NCBI GenBank assembly: GCA_035566435.1
Contig: DATMRF010000067.1
Coordinates: 1 to 51,661 of the forward strand
Source of the DNA: DATMRF01 sp035566435
GTDB lineage: Bacteria > Verrucomicrobiota > Verrucomicrobiia > Limisphaerales > UBA8199
Length of the DNA stretch: 51,661 nt
Direction: 5' to 3'
Shown here one piece after another: positions 6,932 through 15,574 of this stretch. Within the stretch, counting starts at the first letter, position 1. Each line of letters starts with the position of its first letter. The position numbers were made by a program, and so were the translations under genes. The notes under the pieces were generated by a model. The model saw only the letters and a list, made by a program, of their open reading frames with translations, was not told the origin of the DNA and did not search any database.

Positions 6932-8917
6932 ATGTTCGTTTGCCCTAAGAGGTACGATGTAATTGTCCTTGGTGCCGGCCACGCAGGCGTTGAGGCTGCA
7001 CTAGCTGCCGCCCGTATGGGATGCCAGACCCTGTTGCTAACAATCAATGCCGACACCGTTGGCCAGATGTCATGCAACCCTGCGATCGGTGGGTTGGCGA
7101 AAGGACATTTGGCTCGTGAGATTGACGCTCTTGGTGGCGAGATGGGAAAGGCAACGGACATGACGGGGCTCCAGTTCAGGATGCTCAACACCAAGAAAGG
7201 TCCCGCCGTTTGGGCACCCCGTGCCCAGTGCGATAAAAAGGCGTACCAGTTCAGGCTCAAATGGGTTTGCGAGCGCGAGCAAAACCTGGATCTGCGCCAG
7301 GGTCAATGCGTCAGATTATTGCACAGGGACGGTGAGATACGCGGTGTGGAAACAGCGCTGGAGGTCCAATACGAATCCACGACTGTAGTTGTTACAACTG
7401 GAACGTTCCTGAAGGGGTTGATGCACATTGGCCTGAACCGACAGCCAGGAGGGCGCTCTGGGGAAGCCGAGGTGGCTGGGTTGTCGGGCTCCCTCCGTGA
7501 AATAGGTTTGGAGCTGGGCCGGCTCAAAACAGGAACTCCTCCTCGGTTGCTGCGGCGCTCCATTGATTTTTCAAAGACGGAGGTCCAGCATGGGGACGAG
7601 CCGGTTCCATTTTTTACTTATTGGAAAGACGATTTGTTCCACGTGGAACAGGATGGGCCTGAGAACGACACCAACGCATTGCCTCACGATTCACTTCCAA
7701 AAAACAATAGTCGGGAATGGAGTTTTGGGCAGGACGCGAAAAAGGCGCCTGTGTTCCACGTGGAACATTTGGAAGCAAGGCGTAGCCACGGAACGTACCC
7801 GCGTGGCTCGATTCTGGAGCGACTTAACGGCCAGTTACCCTGCTACATTACTTATACCACAAAAGATACTGCAAGAATCATTCGCGAAAACCTGCACAAG
7901 TCACCACTTTATTCTGGTGTCATTGAGGGGGTCGGGCCAAGGTATTGCCCGTCAATTGAGGACAAGATCGTTAAGTTCCCGGAAAAAGAGCGCCAACAAA
8001 TCTTCCTCGAACCTGAAGGGATTGCAACCGACGAAATCTACGTTAACGGCTTTTCGACGTCCCTGCCTCTCGAGGTCCAGTTCGACCTGGTCAGAACTAT
8101 CATCGGCTGCGAAAACGCCGAGATTCTTCGCCCTGCGTATGCCGTCGAGTATGACTTCGCATTCCCAACCCAGGTGCAGCCGTCGTTGGAAACCAAGGTC
8201 TGCCGGAACCTTTACCTGGCCGGTCAAATCAACGGAACGTCAGGCTATGAAGAGGCGGCCGCCCAAGGCCTGATGGCTGGCATCAACGCCGCCCGGAGAG
8301 TCCGCGGGCTTCAACCTCTCGTGCTGAGACGCGACGAGGCCTATATCGGCGTGCTAATTGATGACCTCGTCACCAAAGGCACGGTTGAGCCGTATCGCAT
8401 GTTCACCTCTCGCGCCGAATACCGCCTTTTGTTGCGCCAGGACAACGCCGACCTTCGCCTTTCGCGAATTGGCTACGAGATTGGACTCTTGCCCGAGCGT
8501 AATTTCCGCAAGTTCGAATCCAAACAGCAGGCTATTCACGCGGAAATCGAAAGACTCGAACAAACCCGGCGCGGCGGCGAAACGCTGGCGCAATTGCTCC
8601 GCCGTCCTGAAAATAGTTACACTGATATTATTAATGATAACTCATTAAATAAAGAGATTACACAACAGGTCGAGATCCACCTCAAGTACGCCGGCTACAT
8701 CGCCCGCCAGGAAACCGAAGTCGCCAAATTCAAAGACCTCGAAGCCAAGCAAATTCCGGACCGCTTCGATTACTCCAGCGTCCCCAGCCTCCGGCCCGAG
8801 GCGCGCCAAAAGCTTTTGCAGGTTCGTCCCGCAACTGTCGGCCAGGCCGCGCGCATCTCCGGAGTGTCGCCGGCCGATATCGGCATGCTCTTGGTCTGGC
8901 TCAAACGCGGGGCGTAA
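6932..8917 (+). CDS. mnmG: tRNA uridine-34 carboxymethylaminomethyl modification enzyme, large subunit
   Basis: This 661-residue FAD enzyme works with MnmE to install (carboxymethyl)aminomethyl groups on U34 of certain tRNAs. The N-terminal dinucleotide motif GAGHAG is at residues 14-19. Also present are CNPAIGG, GRLKTGTPPR, PCYITYT, EGVGPRYCPSIEDK, and the C-terminal VEIHLKYAGYIARQ tRNA-binding region. Between about residues 230 and 298 there is an insertion of roughly 55 residues relative to the E. coli protein. It encodes FHVEQ at 236 and FHVEH at 275, which are the translations of two parS palindromes. Codon use is AT-richer in the first 300 codons and again near 8617-8680. The AT-rich island lies just upstream. 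Confidence 0.95.
   Translation: MFVCPKRYDVIVLGAGHAGVEAALAAARMGCQTLLLTINADTVGQMSCNPAIGGLAKGHLAREIDALGGEMGKATDMTGLQFRMLNTKKGPAVWAPRAQCDKKAYQFRLKWVCEREQNLDLRQGQCVRLLHRDGEIRGVETALEVQYESTTVVVTTGTFLKGLMHIGLNRQPGGRSGEAEVAGLSGSLREIGLELGRLKTGTPPRLLRRSIDFSKTEVQHGDEPVPFFTYWKDDLFHVEQDGPENDTNALPHDSLPKNNSREWSFGQDAKKAPVFHVEHLEARRSHGTYPRGSILERLNGQLPCYITYTTKDTARIIRENLHKSPLYSGVIEGVGPRYCPSIEDKIVKFPEKERQQIFLEPEGIATDEIYVNGFSTSLPLEVQFDLVRTIIGCENAEILRPAYAVEYDFAFPTQVQPSLETKVCRNLYLAGQINGTSGYEEAAAQGLMAGINAARRVRGLQPLVLRRDEAYIGVLIDDLVTKGTVEPYRMFTSRAEYRLLLRQDNADLRLSRIGYEIGLLPERNFRKFESKQQAIHAEIERLEQTRRGGETLAQLLRRPENSYTDIINDNSLNKEITQQVEIHLKYAGYIARQETEVAKFKDLEAKQIPDRFDYSSVPSLRPEARQKLLQVRPATVGQAARISGVSPADIGMLLVWLKRGA
7635..7650. 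other. parS: parS centromere site 1
   Basis: TGTTCCACGTGGAACA is a perfect 16-bp palindrome. It differs from the canonical TGTTTCACGTGAAACA only by the symmetric T-to-C/A-to-G pair, a variant used as parS in several phyla. It lies inside the mnmG-specific insertion. Known family biology: ParB loads here and spreads, and sites cluster near the origin. Confidence 0.85.
7752..7767. other. parS: parS centromere site 2
   Basis: A second perfect TGTTCCACGTGGAACA lies exactly 117 bp (39 codons) after the first. Both copies are read in the same frame as FHVE. Two identical 16-bp palindromes this close are very unlikely by chance. No parA or parB gene is in this window. Confidence 0.85.
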
Positions 8918-8980
8918 CTCGGCGCGCGCTACCGCTTGACCCGGCTCAAAGATCGCTCGTACACTGCGCCTCGCTCGAAA

Positions 8981-10093
8981 ATGAAAGTCTTACTCACAGT
9001 CCTGGCGGCAGGCTCGCTTTTCGCCGGTTCCCGGCCTGTCCGGGCCGAGTTGGCCAACGGAATCATGTCGGTCGTGGATGACGCGGTGATCACCTATCAC
9101 GAAGTCACTACGCTGAACGAGCCGACTTACGAGGCGCTGGTGCGCCAATACCGGAACGATCCGGACATGCTCGAGAAGCACCTCAGCCAGGTCCGCAAGG
9201 ACAGCCTGGACACTCTGGTGAAGCGGCAGTTGATCCTCCACGATTTCAAAACGGCGGGCTATAGCCTGCCCGAGAGTGTGATCAATGATTTGGTAGCGGA
9301 GCGGATCAAGCAGGATTTCGGCGACCGGGCAACCCTTACCAAGACCCTTGATGCGCGCGGCATGACCCTCGATAAGTTTCGGCAACAGGTCCGGGAGCGG
9401 TTCATCGTCGAGCAACTGCGCCTGAAGAACGTTTCTTCGGAGATCATTATTTCGCCGCATAAGATCGAGGCCTACTACCAGGTCCACCGGGACGAGTTCA
9501 AAGTCGAGGACGAGGTCAAGCTGCGGGTGATCGTCCTGAAGGCGTCGGAGGATACGAACGCGCCTCCAGCGGAAAAGCTGGCTGAGGAAATCTTAACGAA
9601 GCTTAAAGAGGGCGCTTCGTTCGCCGAAATGGCAACGCTTTACTCGCAAGGGTCGCAGCGCGCTGAAGGTGGCGCCTGGAAGTGGTACAAGAAAAATGAA
9701 CTGACCAAGGGCCTGGGGGATATAGCAAATTCGATCACGGTCGGGAAGTTCAGCGGAGTGTTCAGCCGCACTTCTGGCGATGATTACTGGGTCTACCTCT
9801 ATGAGCAAGGCCAACCCGTCGTCGGGAGGCATTACGGTGTTGATTCGGAAACCAAGAACGAAAAACTGCTGGAAGAACGGAAGTTCTCGGACGCGTCCGC
9901 GTTCGCCAGCCTGCCGCCTCCCCAGGAGTTTTACCTCATGCTGGTAGAAGATACGCGCCCGGCGCATTTCAGCGCCTTGAGCGAAGTGCGCGAAGAGATC
10001 GAAAAGAACCTGTTGCTCGGAGAACGGAACCGCCTCGAGGACCAATGGATTGAGCGGCTTCGAAAAAAGACCTTCGTCCGGACGTTCTTCTGA
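8981..10093 (+). CDS. SurA/PpiC-type periplasmic peptidyl-prolyl isomerase
   Basis: A 370-residue exported foldase. An N-terminal signal peptide (about residues 1-22, ending near RPVRA) is followed by a SurA-like helical chaperone domain. One parvulin domain follows (about 185-300, with KLKEGASFAEMATLYS and GGAWKW), then a C-terminal helix that would pack against the N-domain. ATG 8981 is chosen because the signal peptide begins there. It probably helps outer-membrane protein folding. It lies 63 bp after mnmG and upstream of pdxA, the order surA-pdxA being common in Gram-negative bacteria. Confidence 0.87.
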   Translation: MKVLLTVLAAGSLFAGSRPVRAELANGIMSVVDDAVITYHEVTTLNEPTYEALVRQYRNDPDMLEKHLSQVRKDSLDTLVKRQLILHDFKTAGYSLPESVINDLVAERIKQDFGDRATLTKTLDARGMTLDKFRQQVRERFIVEQLRLKNVSSEIIISPHKIEAYYQVHRDEFKVEDEVKLRVIVLKASEDTNAPPAEKLAEEILTKLKEGASFAEMATLYSQGSQRAEGGAWKWYKKNELTKGLGDIANSITVGKFSGVFSRTSGDDYWVYLYEQGQPVVGRHYGVDSETKNEKLLEERKFSDASAFASLPPPQEFYLMLVEDTRPAHFSALSEVREEIEKNLLLGERNRLEDQWIERLRKKTFVRTFF

Positions 10094-10103
10094 TCGCGCC
10101 AGG

Positions 10104-10162
10104 GGATGCGGGACGTGATGCGTGAACCATGACGCCTGATACTTGTCACTCGACACTTGGGA
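10104..10162. repeat. Dispersed repeat, GTGATGCGTGA type
   Basis: The spacer between the isomerase and pdxA contains cgtgatgcgtgaacc followed by similar short steps. The 12-mer gtgatgcgtgaa recurs at about 45059-45075 inside the ThuA gene. This is low-complexity, non-coding sequence. Confidence 0.45.
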
Positions 10163-10163
10163 C

Positions 10164-11183
10164 ATGAATCCGCTCCGGATCGGCCTTTCCCTTGGCGATG
10201 TCACCGGCATCGGCCCTGAGGTGACTCTCAAGGCGCTGGCGCTCGAGCCCTCCACGGACCAGACCCGTTATGTTATCATTGGAGATGCAGAGCACGCGCG
10301 GGACTTGAACCGACGGCTCGGCTTGAATCTTTCGCTGGAGACTTCCCGGGGCGGTGGTCAGCCGGAGCGGATGCTGGTCCTTAGCCCGCTGTCCCAAGCC
10401 CTGCCAAAGGACTTGGCACCGGCCGCGCCTGAGGCCGCGCGTGCCGCCGTCGCCTGGGTGAGAAAAGGAGCGGAACTTTGTCTGAGTGGGGAGTTGGACG
10501 CAGTTGTGACCGCGCCTGTAAACAAAGAGGCGATCGTTCGTTCAGGGCTCCCGTTCGTTGGCCAGACCGAGCTGCTCTCCGAAATCGCGGGGACGCGCCG
10601 GACGGCGATGATGTTGCTAGGTCAGGACGACCGGGGCCGCTGGCTGCGGGTTGCGTTGGCCACGACACACCTTCCGTTAAAGCGCGTTGCCGAGGCCCTG
10701 ACCGCAGACAAGGTCGCGACGGTCATCGAGTTGGCCGCGACGGCGTGCCGCGCGCTGGTGCTCAGGCGCGCGCGCATCGGCGTTTGCGGCTTGAACCCGC
10801 ACGCCGGAGAGGGCGGCGAGATGGGCACTGAGGAAATCACCACCCTTGCTCCGGCTGTGCAAGCGGCCCAGCGCCGTGGAATTGATGCGGTCGGCCCGTT
10901 GAGCGCGGACTCTTTATTCTATTATGCCTATCGGGGGGATTACGACGCCGTCGTTGCGATGTATCATGACCAGGGCCTCGCGCCTCTCAAAATGGTCGCG
11001 TTCGAGCAGGGCATCAACTGGACCCTCGGCCTGCCTTTTATACGGACTTCGCCAGACCATGGCACTGCATATGACATCGCCGGCCAGGGCAAGGCGAACC
11101 CATCAAGCATGCTCGCCGCGCTTCGGCTGGCCAAACAGCTGGCGCGGCGAAGGGGGCAGTTGAGCAAACCTGACGGCTGTTAG
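10164..11183 (+). CDS. pdxA: 4-hydroxythreonine-4-phosphate dehydrogenase
   Basis: A 339-residue enzyme of DXP-dependent pyridoxal phosphate synthesis. It oxidises and decarboxylates 4-phosphohydroxy-L-threonine. Family motifs are GDVTGIGPEV at the start, APVNKEAI, a metal-binding MYHDQGLAPLK and PDHGTAYDIAG near the end. ATG 10164 places the conserved GLSLGDVTGIGPE close to the N-terminus; the earlier in-frame TTG falls in a repeat. The 3' end overlaps the convergent methyltransferase gene by 4 bp. Confidence 0.95.
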   Translation: MNPLRIGLSLGDVTGIGPEVTLKALALEPSTDQTRYVIIGDAEHARDLNRRLGLNLSLETSRGGGQPERMLVLSPLSQALPKDLAPAAPEAARAAVAWVRKGAELCLSGELDAVVTAPVNKEAIVRSGLPFVGQTELLSEIAGTRRTAMMLLGQDDRGRWLRVALATTHLPLKRVAEALTADKVATVIELAATACRALVLRRARIGVCGLNPHAGEGGEMGTEEITTLAPAVQAAQRRGIDAVGPLSADSLFYYAYRGDYDAVVAMYHDQGLAPLKMVAFEQGINWTLGLPFIRTSPDHGTAYDIAGQGKANPSSMLAALRLAKQLARRRGQLSKPDGC

Positions 11184-11836
11184 CCTTGCCGCCGCGCGAT
11201 CAGGTAAGCGGACCACCCGAGCCAATGGATGCGCGCGGTGAATTTTTTACGACTCGCCGGGAGGAACCAGAATATCAGGTAGGCCGCCGCAAAAATCCAG
11301 TTGCGCGAGATCCCGCTCGCTTCAATTCTGAATCCTTGGCCGCGGAGTTCCTGCGCCAAGGCGCCAATCGCCACCGGCTGCACATGCGTGGGATCATCCC
11401 AAAAGTTGAGCGTAAACGTCCCCGCCGCGGCGCCCCGCGGGCTGGGGAGGGTCAGCGACCGGGGGTGCGGCGTCTCGAAATAAACGCGCGCTCCGGGTTT
11501 CAGCAAACGAGCTACTTCGTTCCGCAACCGCGTGTGGTCCCGTAGATGCTCGACCAGGTGCATGCACGTGATCGCGTCCACAGACGCATCCGGCCAGCGC
11601 AACTGGTCCTTCTCCAAATCGGCGCGCTGGAACTGACAAGCGGGAGGGTATCGTTCGGGAGAGCCCGCGAGGTCCACGGCCAACAGGCGAAGGTCGGGGC
11701 GTAGCTCGCCAATATGCCTGAGGGTCTCGCCGTCAGAGGAGCCCAGGTCCAGTAAAGTGCCGCCGTGCGGGACCCCTGCCACGAATCTGGCGCGTGTGTC
11801 GAGCCACGCACAATGCCGCAGGTAGCTCCAGTTCAT
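11180..11836 (-). CDS. Class I SAM-dependent methyltransferase
   Basis: A 218-residue Rossmann-fold methyltransferase. Motif I is LLDLGSSDGET, followed by LLAVDLAG, DAITCMHLVEHL (motif IV region) and an ARLLKPGARVYFETPHP post-motif. This is a methyltransf_11/23-like layout seen in small-molecule, lipid or glycan enzymes. The C-terminus has a short hydrophobic stretch (about 180-195), so membrane association is possible. The acceptor is unknown. It is likely co-oriented with pyrE, whose stop lies 8 bp upstream of its start. Confidence 0.75.
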   Translation of the reverse strand: MNWSYLRHCAWLDTRARFVAGVPHGGTLLDLGSSDGETLRHIGELRPDLRLLAVDLAGSPERYPPACQFQRADLEKDQLRWPDASVDAITCMHLVEHLRDHTRLRNEVARLLKPGARVYFETPHPRSLTLPSPRGAAAGTFTLNFWDDPTHVQPVAIGALAQELRGQGFRIEASGISRNWIFAAAYLIFWFLPASRKKFTARIHWLGWSAYLIARRQG

Positions 11837-11844
11837 GGATACTA

Positions 11845-12411
11845 TTACTTGCTGCCCGGTTTGACTGCTGGCAGCGCGGATAGGTCGGCCGGCAGCCGCG
11901 CCGCGTCAAACGTTTCTACGTTCATCTTCAACAGACTGACCGTCGGCATGCCAAAACTGACGCCGCCACCAGAGCGATCCACCGCGACGGCCACTCCAAC
12001 CACTTGGCCGCCATGGCCGCGAACAATATCGATAGTTTCCTGCACTCGGCCGCCTTTCGTTACGACATCTTCGACAATCAAAGTTTTTTCTCCGGGAAAA
12101 ATCTGGAAGCCCCGCCGCAGCGCCAGTCGGCCCTCCTCCTTCTCCACAAAAATGAACCTCAACCCGAGTTGGCGCGCGACTTCCTGGCCCAGCACCAGCC
12201 CTCCCATCGCCGGCGATACCACTGTCACCGCGCCGAGCGACTGCACCTTCCGCACCAGTTCCGCGCCGAGCTTCGCCACGACCGGCATCTGCTGCAAAGC
12301 CAGCGCGCACTGAAAGTACTGCCGGCTGTGCAGGCCGCTCCTCAGAAGAAAATGACCTTCCAACAACGCCCCCGTGTCGCGAAATACCTGCAGGATCTCA
12401 TGCTCGGTCAT
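11845..12411 (-). CDS. pyrE: Orotate phosphoribosyltransferase
   Basis: A 188-residue enzyme of pyrimidine synthesis that joins orotate and PRPP to form OMP. The PRPP-binding motif is LIVEDVVTKGGRVQETI. The N-terminal FLLRSGLHSRQYFQC and the VSPAMGGLVLG segment are typical of PyrE. The start is taken as the internal ATG at 12411. Upstream in-frame codons lie in non-coding sequence overlapping the divergent gene. Two further pyrimidine genes (pyrB, pyrR) are about 17 kb away. Confidence 0.93.
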   Translation of the reverse strand: MTEHEILQVFRDTGALLEGHFLLRSGLHSRQYFQCALALQQMPVVAKLGAELVRKVQSLGAVTVVSPAMGGLVLGQEVARQLGLRFIFVEKEEGRLALRRGFQIFPGEKTLIVEDVVTKGGRVQETIDIVRGHGGQVVGVAVAVDRSGGGVSFGMPTVSLLKMNVETFDAARLPADLSALPAVKPGSK

Positions 12412-12510
12412 CGGGCAAGGGTAGGGTGGCGGGGAAAAAGTGACAAGAATGATAACCCCAGAGCCAGGAATCTGTGTCCCTCGGCGTTCATCTGTGATTA
12501 AACTTCGGCT

Positions 12511-13170
12511 ATGCCGAAATGGTGCAAGACGATCATCGCTGTGGGCTTGTTGCCGGTTTGCGTCGGCGCCGCCGAAGCGCTGGGCCGCGTGCTGCGCGCC
12601 AGCGGCCAGGCCGACACCATCTGGGTAGCGGCGCTGTCCGGGGCGGCTTGCTGGGTGGTGATCTATGTGCTGCTGCCGAAGCCGATGTGGGTTTATGTCT
12701 TCGGCCATGAACTGACCCATGCGCTCTGGACCTGGCTGTTTGGCGGTCGGGTCAGGAGGTTCAAAGTTTCCGCCACCGGCGGCCAGGTGGTGGTCACGAA
12801 GAACAATTTCCTTATCGCGCTGGCGCCTTACTTCTTTCCATTATACGCGGTGCTGGTGATGGCAGTCTTCGCCGCCGGCCAATCGCTTTGGCACTGGCAC
12901 CGGTACGTCTTTTGGTTTCACCTGCTGCTCGGGGCCGCATATGCGTTTCACGTGACGCTGACGTGGCACATCTTGAAAAGCAGCCAGTCGGACATCACCG
13001 ACCAGGGCTACCTCTTTTCGGCAGTGGTGATCTTCCTGGGCAATACCGGCGCGCTGTTGGTAGGCATACCGTTGCTGACGTCGCGCGTTGACGTCCTGAC
13101 CGCCTTGCGCTGGTGGGCTTCGGCCACAAGTGAGGCATTCCTTTGGCTGGCGAAACTTTGCCGAATTTGA
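12511..13170 (+). CDS. M50-like integral membrane metalloprotease homologue
   Basis: A 219-residue membrane protein with about six hydrophobic segments. A zinc-binding HExxH appears as FGHELTHALW near residue 70, followed by GGRVRRFKVSATGG. The SDITDQGYLFS stretch near residue 160 supplies an Asp that could be the third metal ligand. This layout resembles M50B/site-2-protease relatives but lacks a PDZ domain. A regulated-intramembrane-proteolysis role is plausible but unproven. It is transcribed divergently from pyrE. Confidence 0.6.
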   Translation: MPKWCKTIIAVGLLPVCVGAAEALGRVLRASGQADTIWVAALSGAACWVVIYVLLPKPMWVYVFGHELTHALWTWLFGGRVRRFKVSATGGQVVVTKNNFLIALAPYFFPLYAVLVMAVFAAGQSLWHWHRYVFWFHLLLGAAYAFHVTLTWHILKSSQSDITDQGYLFSAVVIFLGNTGALLVGIPLLTSRVDVLTALRWWASATSEAFLWLAKLCRI

Positions 13171-13239
13171 CGACGCACTTATGTCTTGAAATGCACCGTC
13201 AATTCAGGCGAAATGCACCAGCGGAATGATTCCGACGCT

Positions 13240-13704
13240 ATGGATTTAGGCGATATTCTCACGACTGAGCAGATCCTTACCGACTTGCGGGCCACCAACC
13301 GCTGGGAGGCCATTGACGAGCTGATTAACAATCTGGTGACGACCGGCAAAATCAAGGCGGAGCATCAGGAAGCCATCGCCGCGGTCGTCAAGAAGCGCGA
13401 GTCCTCCATGAGCACGGGCATCGGCTTCGGCATCGGCATCCCTCATGCCTCCACGGACCTCATTTACGAAGTCGTCGGCGCGCTGGGCCGCTCGAAGCGA
13501 GGGGTTAACTTCGATGCCCTGGATAATCAGCCTGTAAACCTCGTCATGCTTTTTCTCGTCCCACAAGGCCAGTTTCAAAAACACCTGCACACTCTCGCCA
13601 ACATCGCCAAGCTTCTCCACAGAGCCGACTTTCGCCAGGCTCTCGAACAAGCCCCCGATGGCCAGGCGATGCTTGGAATCATACGCGACCAGGCCAAAAA
13701 GTAA
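13240..13704 (+). CDS. ptsN: PTS EIIA-type nitrogen-regulatory protein
   Basis: A 154-residue PTS_EIIA_2 domain protein. The phospho-acceptor histidine sits in GIGIPHAST, and the conserved VVKKRESSMSTGIG lies before it. ATG 13240 is chosen because the domain starts directly after; the longer frame to 13186 adds unrelated residues. In proteobacteria PtsN regulates potassium and nitrogen responses. No EI, NPr or permease gene is nearby, so its partner here is unknown. Confidence 0.85.
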   Translation: MDLGDILTTEQILTDLRATNRWEAIDELINNLVTTGKIKAEHQEAIAAVVKKRESSMSTGIGFGIGIPHASTDLIYEVVGALGRSKRGVNFDALDNQPVNLVMLFLVPQGQFQKHLHTLANIAKLLHRADFRQALEQAPDGQAMLGIIRDQAKK

Positions 13705-13748
13705 GTCGAGACGACTTACTGCCGTTAAACAAGTCAGGGAAGAACACG

Positions 13749-15533
13749 GTGCTCCCCAGCAAACTCCTCGAACAACGCCTGCAAGCTGCAGTCCGGGCCG
13801 TCCTGCCGGCCGCCGACACTGCGGCTGTCCTGGTGCGTCCTTGCCCTGACCCGAAATTCGGCGATTACCAGACCAACGCGCTCATGAGCCTGGCGAAGTC
13901 CCGGAAAACGAACCCGAGGCATTTGGCCGCCGCCGTCCTCGCACAACTCAACGTCGCCGATTTATGTGAAAAGGTCGAGATCGCCGGGGCAGGCTTCTTA
14001 AATTTTCGGCTGCAGAGCGCCGCGCTGGCCCAGGCTCTCGCAGCCGCAAGCCGCGGTGAGCACCTCTTCTTCGAAAAGACCGGTCAGCCGCGGACGGTTG
14101 TCATTGATTTCAGCTCGCCGAATGTCGCCAAACCGATGCACGTCGGCCACATCCGCTCGACCATCCTGGGCGATGCTCTCGCCCGCGCCCTCCGGTCTCT
14201 GGGTCACCGAGTGATTAGCGACAATCATATCGGTGACTGGGGTACGCAGTTCGGCATGCTGCTCGTCGCGTGGAAAACCCTGCTAAACCAAGAAAGTCTC
14301 AAGGCCGACCCCCTGGCGGAAATGGAGCGCATTTACAAGCTGGTCAGCAGCAGGTGCGACTCAGAGAAAACCGGGTTCGAGCCGGAAACGCTGGAGGGTG
14401 CCCGCGCCGAGCTCGTCAAGCTCCAGGCTGGCGACGCGGAAAATCTTGGTATTTGGCGGGAAATGATCCGCCTCTCGCAAGCGCAGTTCGAAACCATTTA
14501 CGGGCGGCTCGGTGTAAAGTTCGATTACACCCTGGGCGAGAGTTTTTATAACCGGAAGCTCAAGGCTCTTGTGAGTGACTTGATGCAACGAGGGATCGCA
14601 AAGGAAAGCCGCGGCGCCAAGGCGATTCTCTCGGATGGCTCTCTGCCTCCCAAAGAAGACCCCTTTCTCATCCAAAAGGAGGGCGAGTGGCTCGCCAACC
14701 CGTTCATTATCCAAAAACAGGATGGGGGGTTCAATTACGCGACCACTGACCTTGCGACGCTGGCCCACCGCCTCGATGCCTGGCACGCCGACGATATCAT
14801 TTATGTGACCGATGGCCGCCAACAACTTCATTTTCGCCAATTGTTTGCGGCGTTCCGCCGCTGGCGCCCCGACTCAAAAACCAGGCTGGCGCACGTGTGG
14901 TTCGGCTCGATTCTAGGTGAGGACGGTAAACCCTTCAAAACGCGTTCCGGCGAGACGGTGCGGCTTGCCGAGTTGCTTGATGAAGCCGAGGAGCGCGCCC
15001 TCAAGGTTGTGTCGGAAAAGAGCCCTGAACTGTCAGAACCGGAGCGGCGCGAAATCGCACGGGTGGTCGGCATTGGCGCGGTCAAATACGCCGACCTGCT
15101 TCCCAACCGCCAGAGCGATTACGTTTTTAGTTGGGATAAGCTCCTCGCCCTCAACGGCAACACCGCGCCGTACTTACAGTATGCTTACACTCGCATCCGG
15201 AGTATCTTCCGCAAAGGCGGCGTGGCAGCCGACGCGGTCGGCTTGAGCAGCGCGGACGTGAAACTCGCCACCCCTCAAGAAATTGCTTTAGGGAAGCACT
15301 TGTTGAACTTCGGGTTGGTGCTGGAAGCAATAGCTGAAGAATACCGGCCAAACTTCCTGTGTAACTACCTGTATGAACTGGCCGGATACTTTACCACTTT
15401 CTACGAGAGCTGTCCTGTGCTGAAGTCTGAACCGGAAGTGCGTGCCAGCAGATTGGTGCTGTGCGACCTCACTGCACAGGTTCTCAAACAAGGTCTCGGT
15501 GTTCTCGGCATCGAAACTGTGGAGGTAATGTAG
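13749..15533 (+). CDS. argS: Arginyl-tRNA synthetase
   Basis: A 594-residue class I synthetase. The N-terminal Add-1 domain is followed by SSPNVAKPMHVGHIRST, whose HVGH at residues 131-134 is the HIGH signature. GDWGTQFGML comes next. The KMSK loop is degenerate (GKPFKTRSG), as is usual for ArgRS. The C-terminal anticodon-binding domain carries YAYTRIRSI. The start is GTG 13749, 44 bp after ptsN, so the two may be co-transcribed. It converges on dnaN, leaving only 41 bp between stops. Confidence 0.96.
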   Translation: MLPSKLLEQRLQAAVRAVLPAADTAAVLVRPCPDPKFGDYQTNALMSLAKSRKTNPRHLAAAVLAQLNVADLCEKVEIAGAGFLNFRLQSAALAQALAAASRGEHLFFEKTGQPRTVVIDFSSPNVAKPMHVGHIRSTILGDALARALRSLGHRVISDNHIGDWGTQFGMLLVAWKTLLNQESLKADPLAEMERIYKLVSSRCDSEKTGFEPETLEGARAELVKLQAGDAENLGIWREMIRLSQAQFETIYGRLGVKFDYTLGESFYNRKLKALVSDLMQRGIAKESRGAKAILSDGSLPPKEDPFLIQKEGEWLANPFIIQKQDGGFNYATTDLATLAHRLDAWHADDIIYVTDGRQQLHFRQLFAAFRRWRPDSKTRLAHVWFGSILGEDGKPFKTRSGETVRLAELLDEAEERALKVVSEKSPELSEPERREIARVVGIGAVKYADLLPNRQSDYVFSWDKLLALNGNTAPYLQYAYTRIRSIFRKGGVAADAVGLSSADVKLATPQEIALGKHLLNFGLVLEAIAEEYRPNFLCNYLYELAGYFTTFYESCPVLKSEPEVRASRLVLCDLTAQVLKQGLGVLGIETVEVM

Positions 15534-15574
15534 AATCGCCTCGCGCCCGTTCCAACGTTTTGACCTCCCTCAAC

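Noticed and set aside
8512..8521. GTTCGAATCC, a tRNA T-loop-like sequence
   Set aside because: It lies in mnmG coding sequence and no acceptor stem or other arm is found around it. No tRNA genes were seen in the window.
12945..12956. GTTTCACGTGAC, part of a canonical parS
   Set aside because: Only the core matches; the outer bases break the palindrome, and the sequence is explained by coding for FHVT in the M50-like gene.
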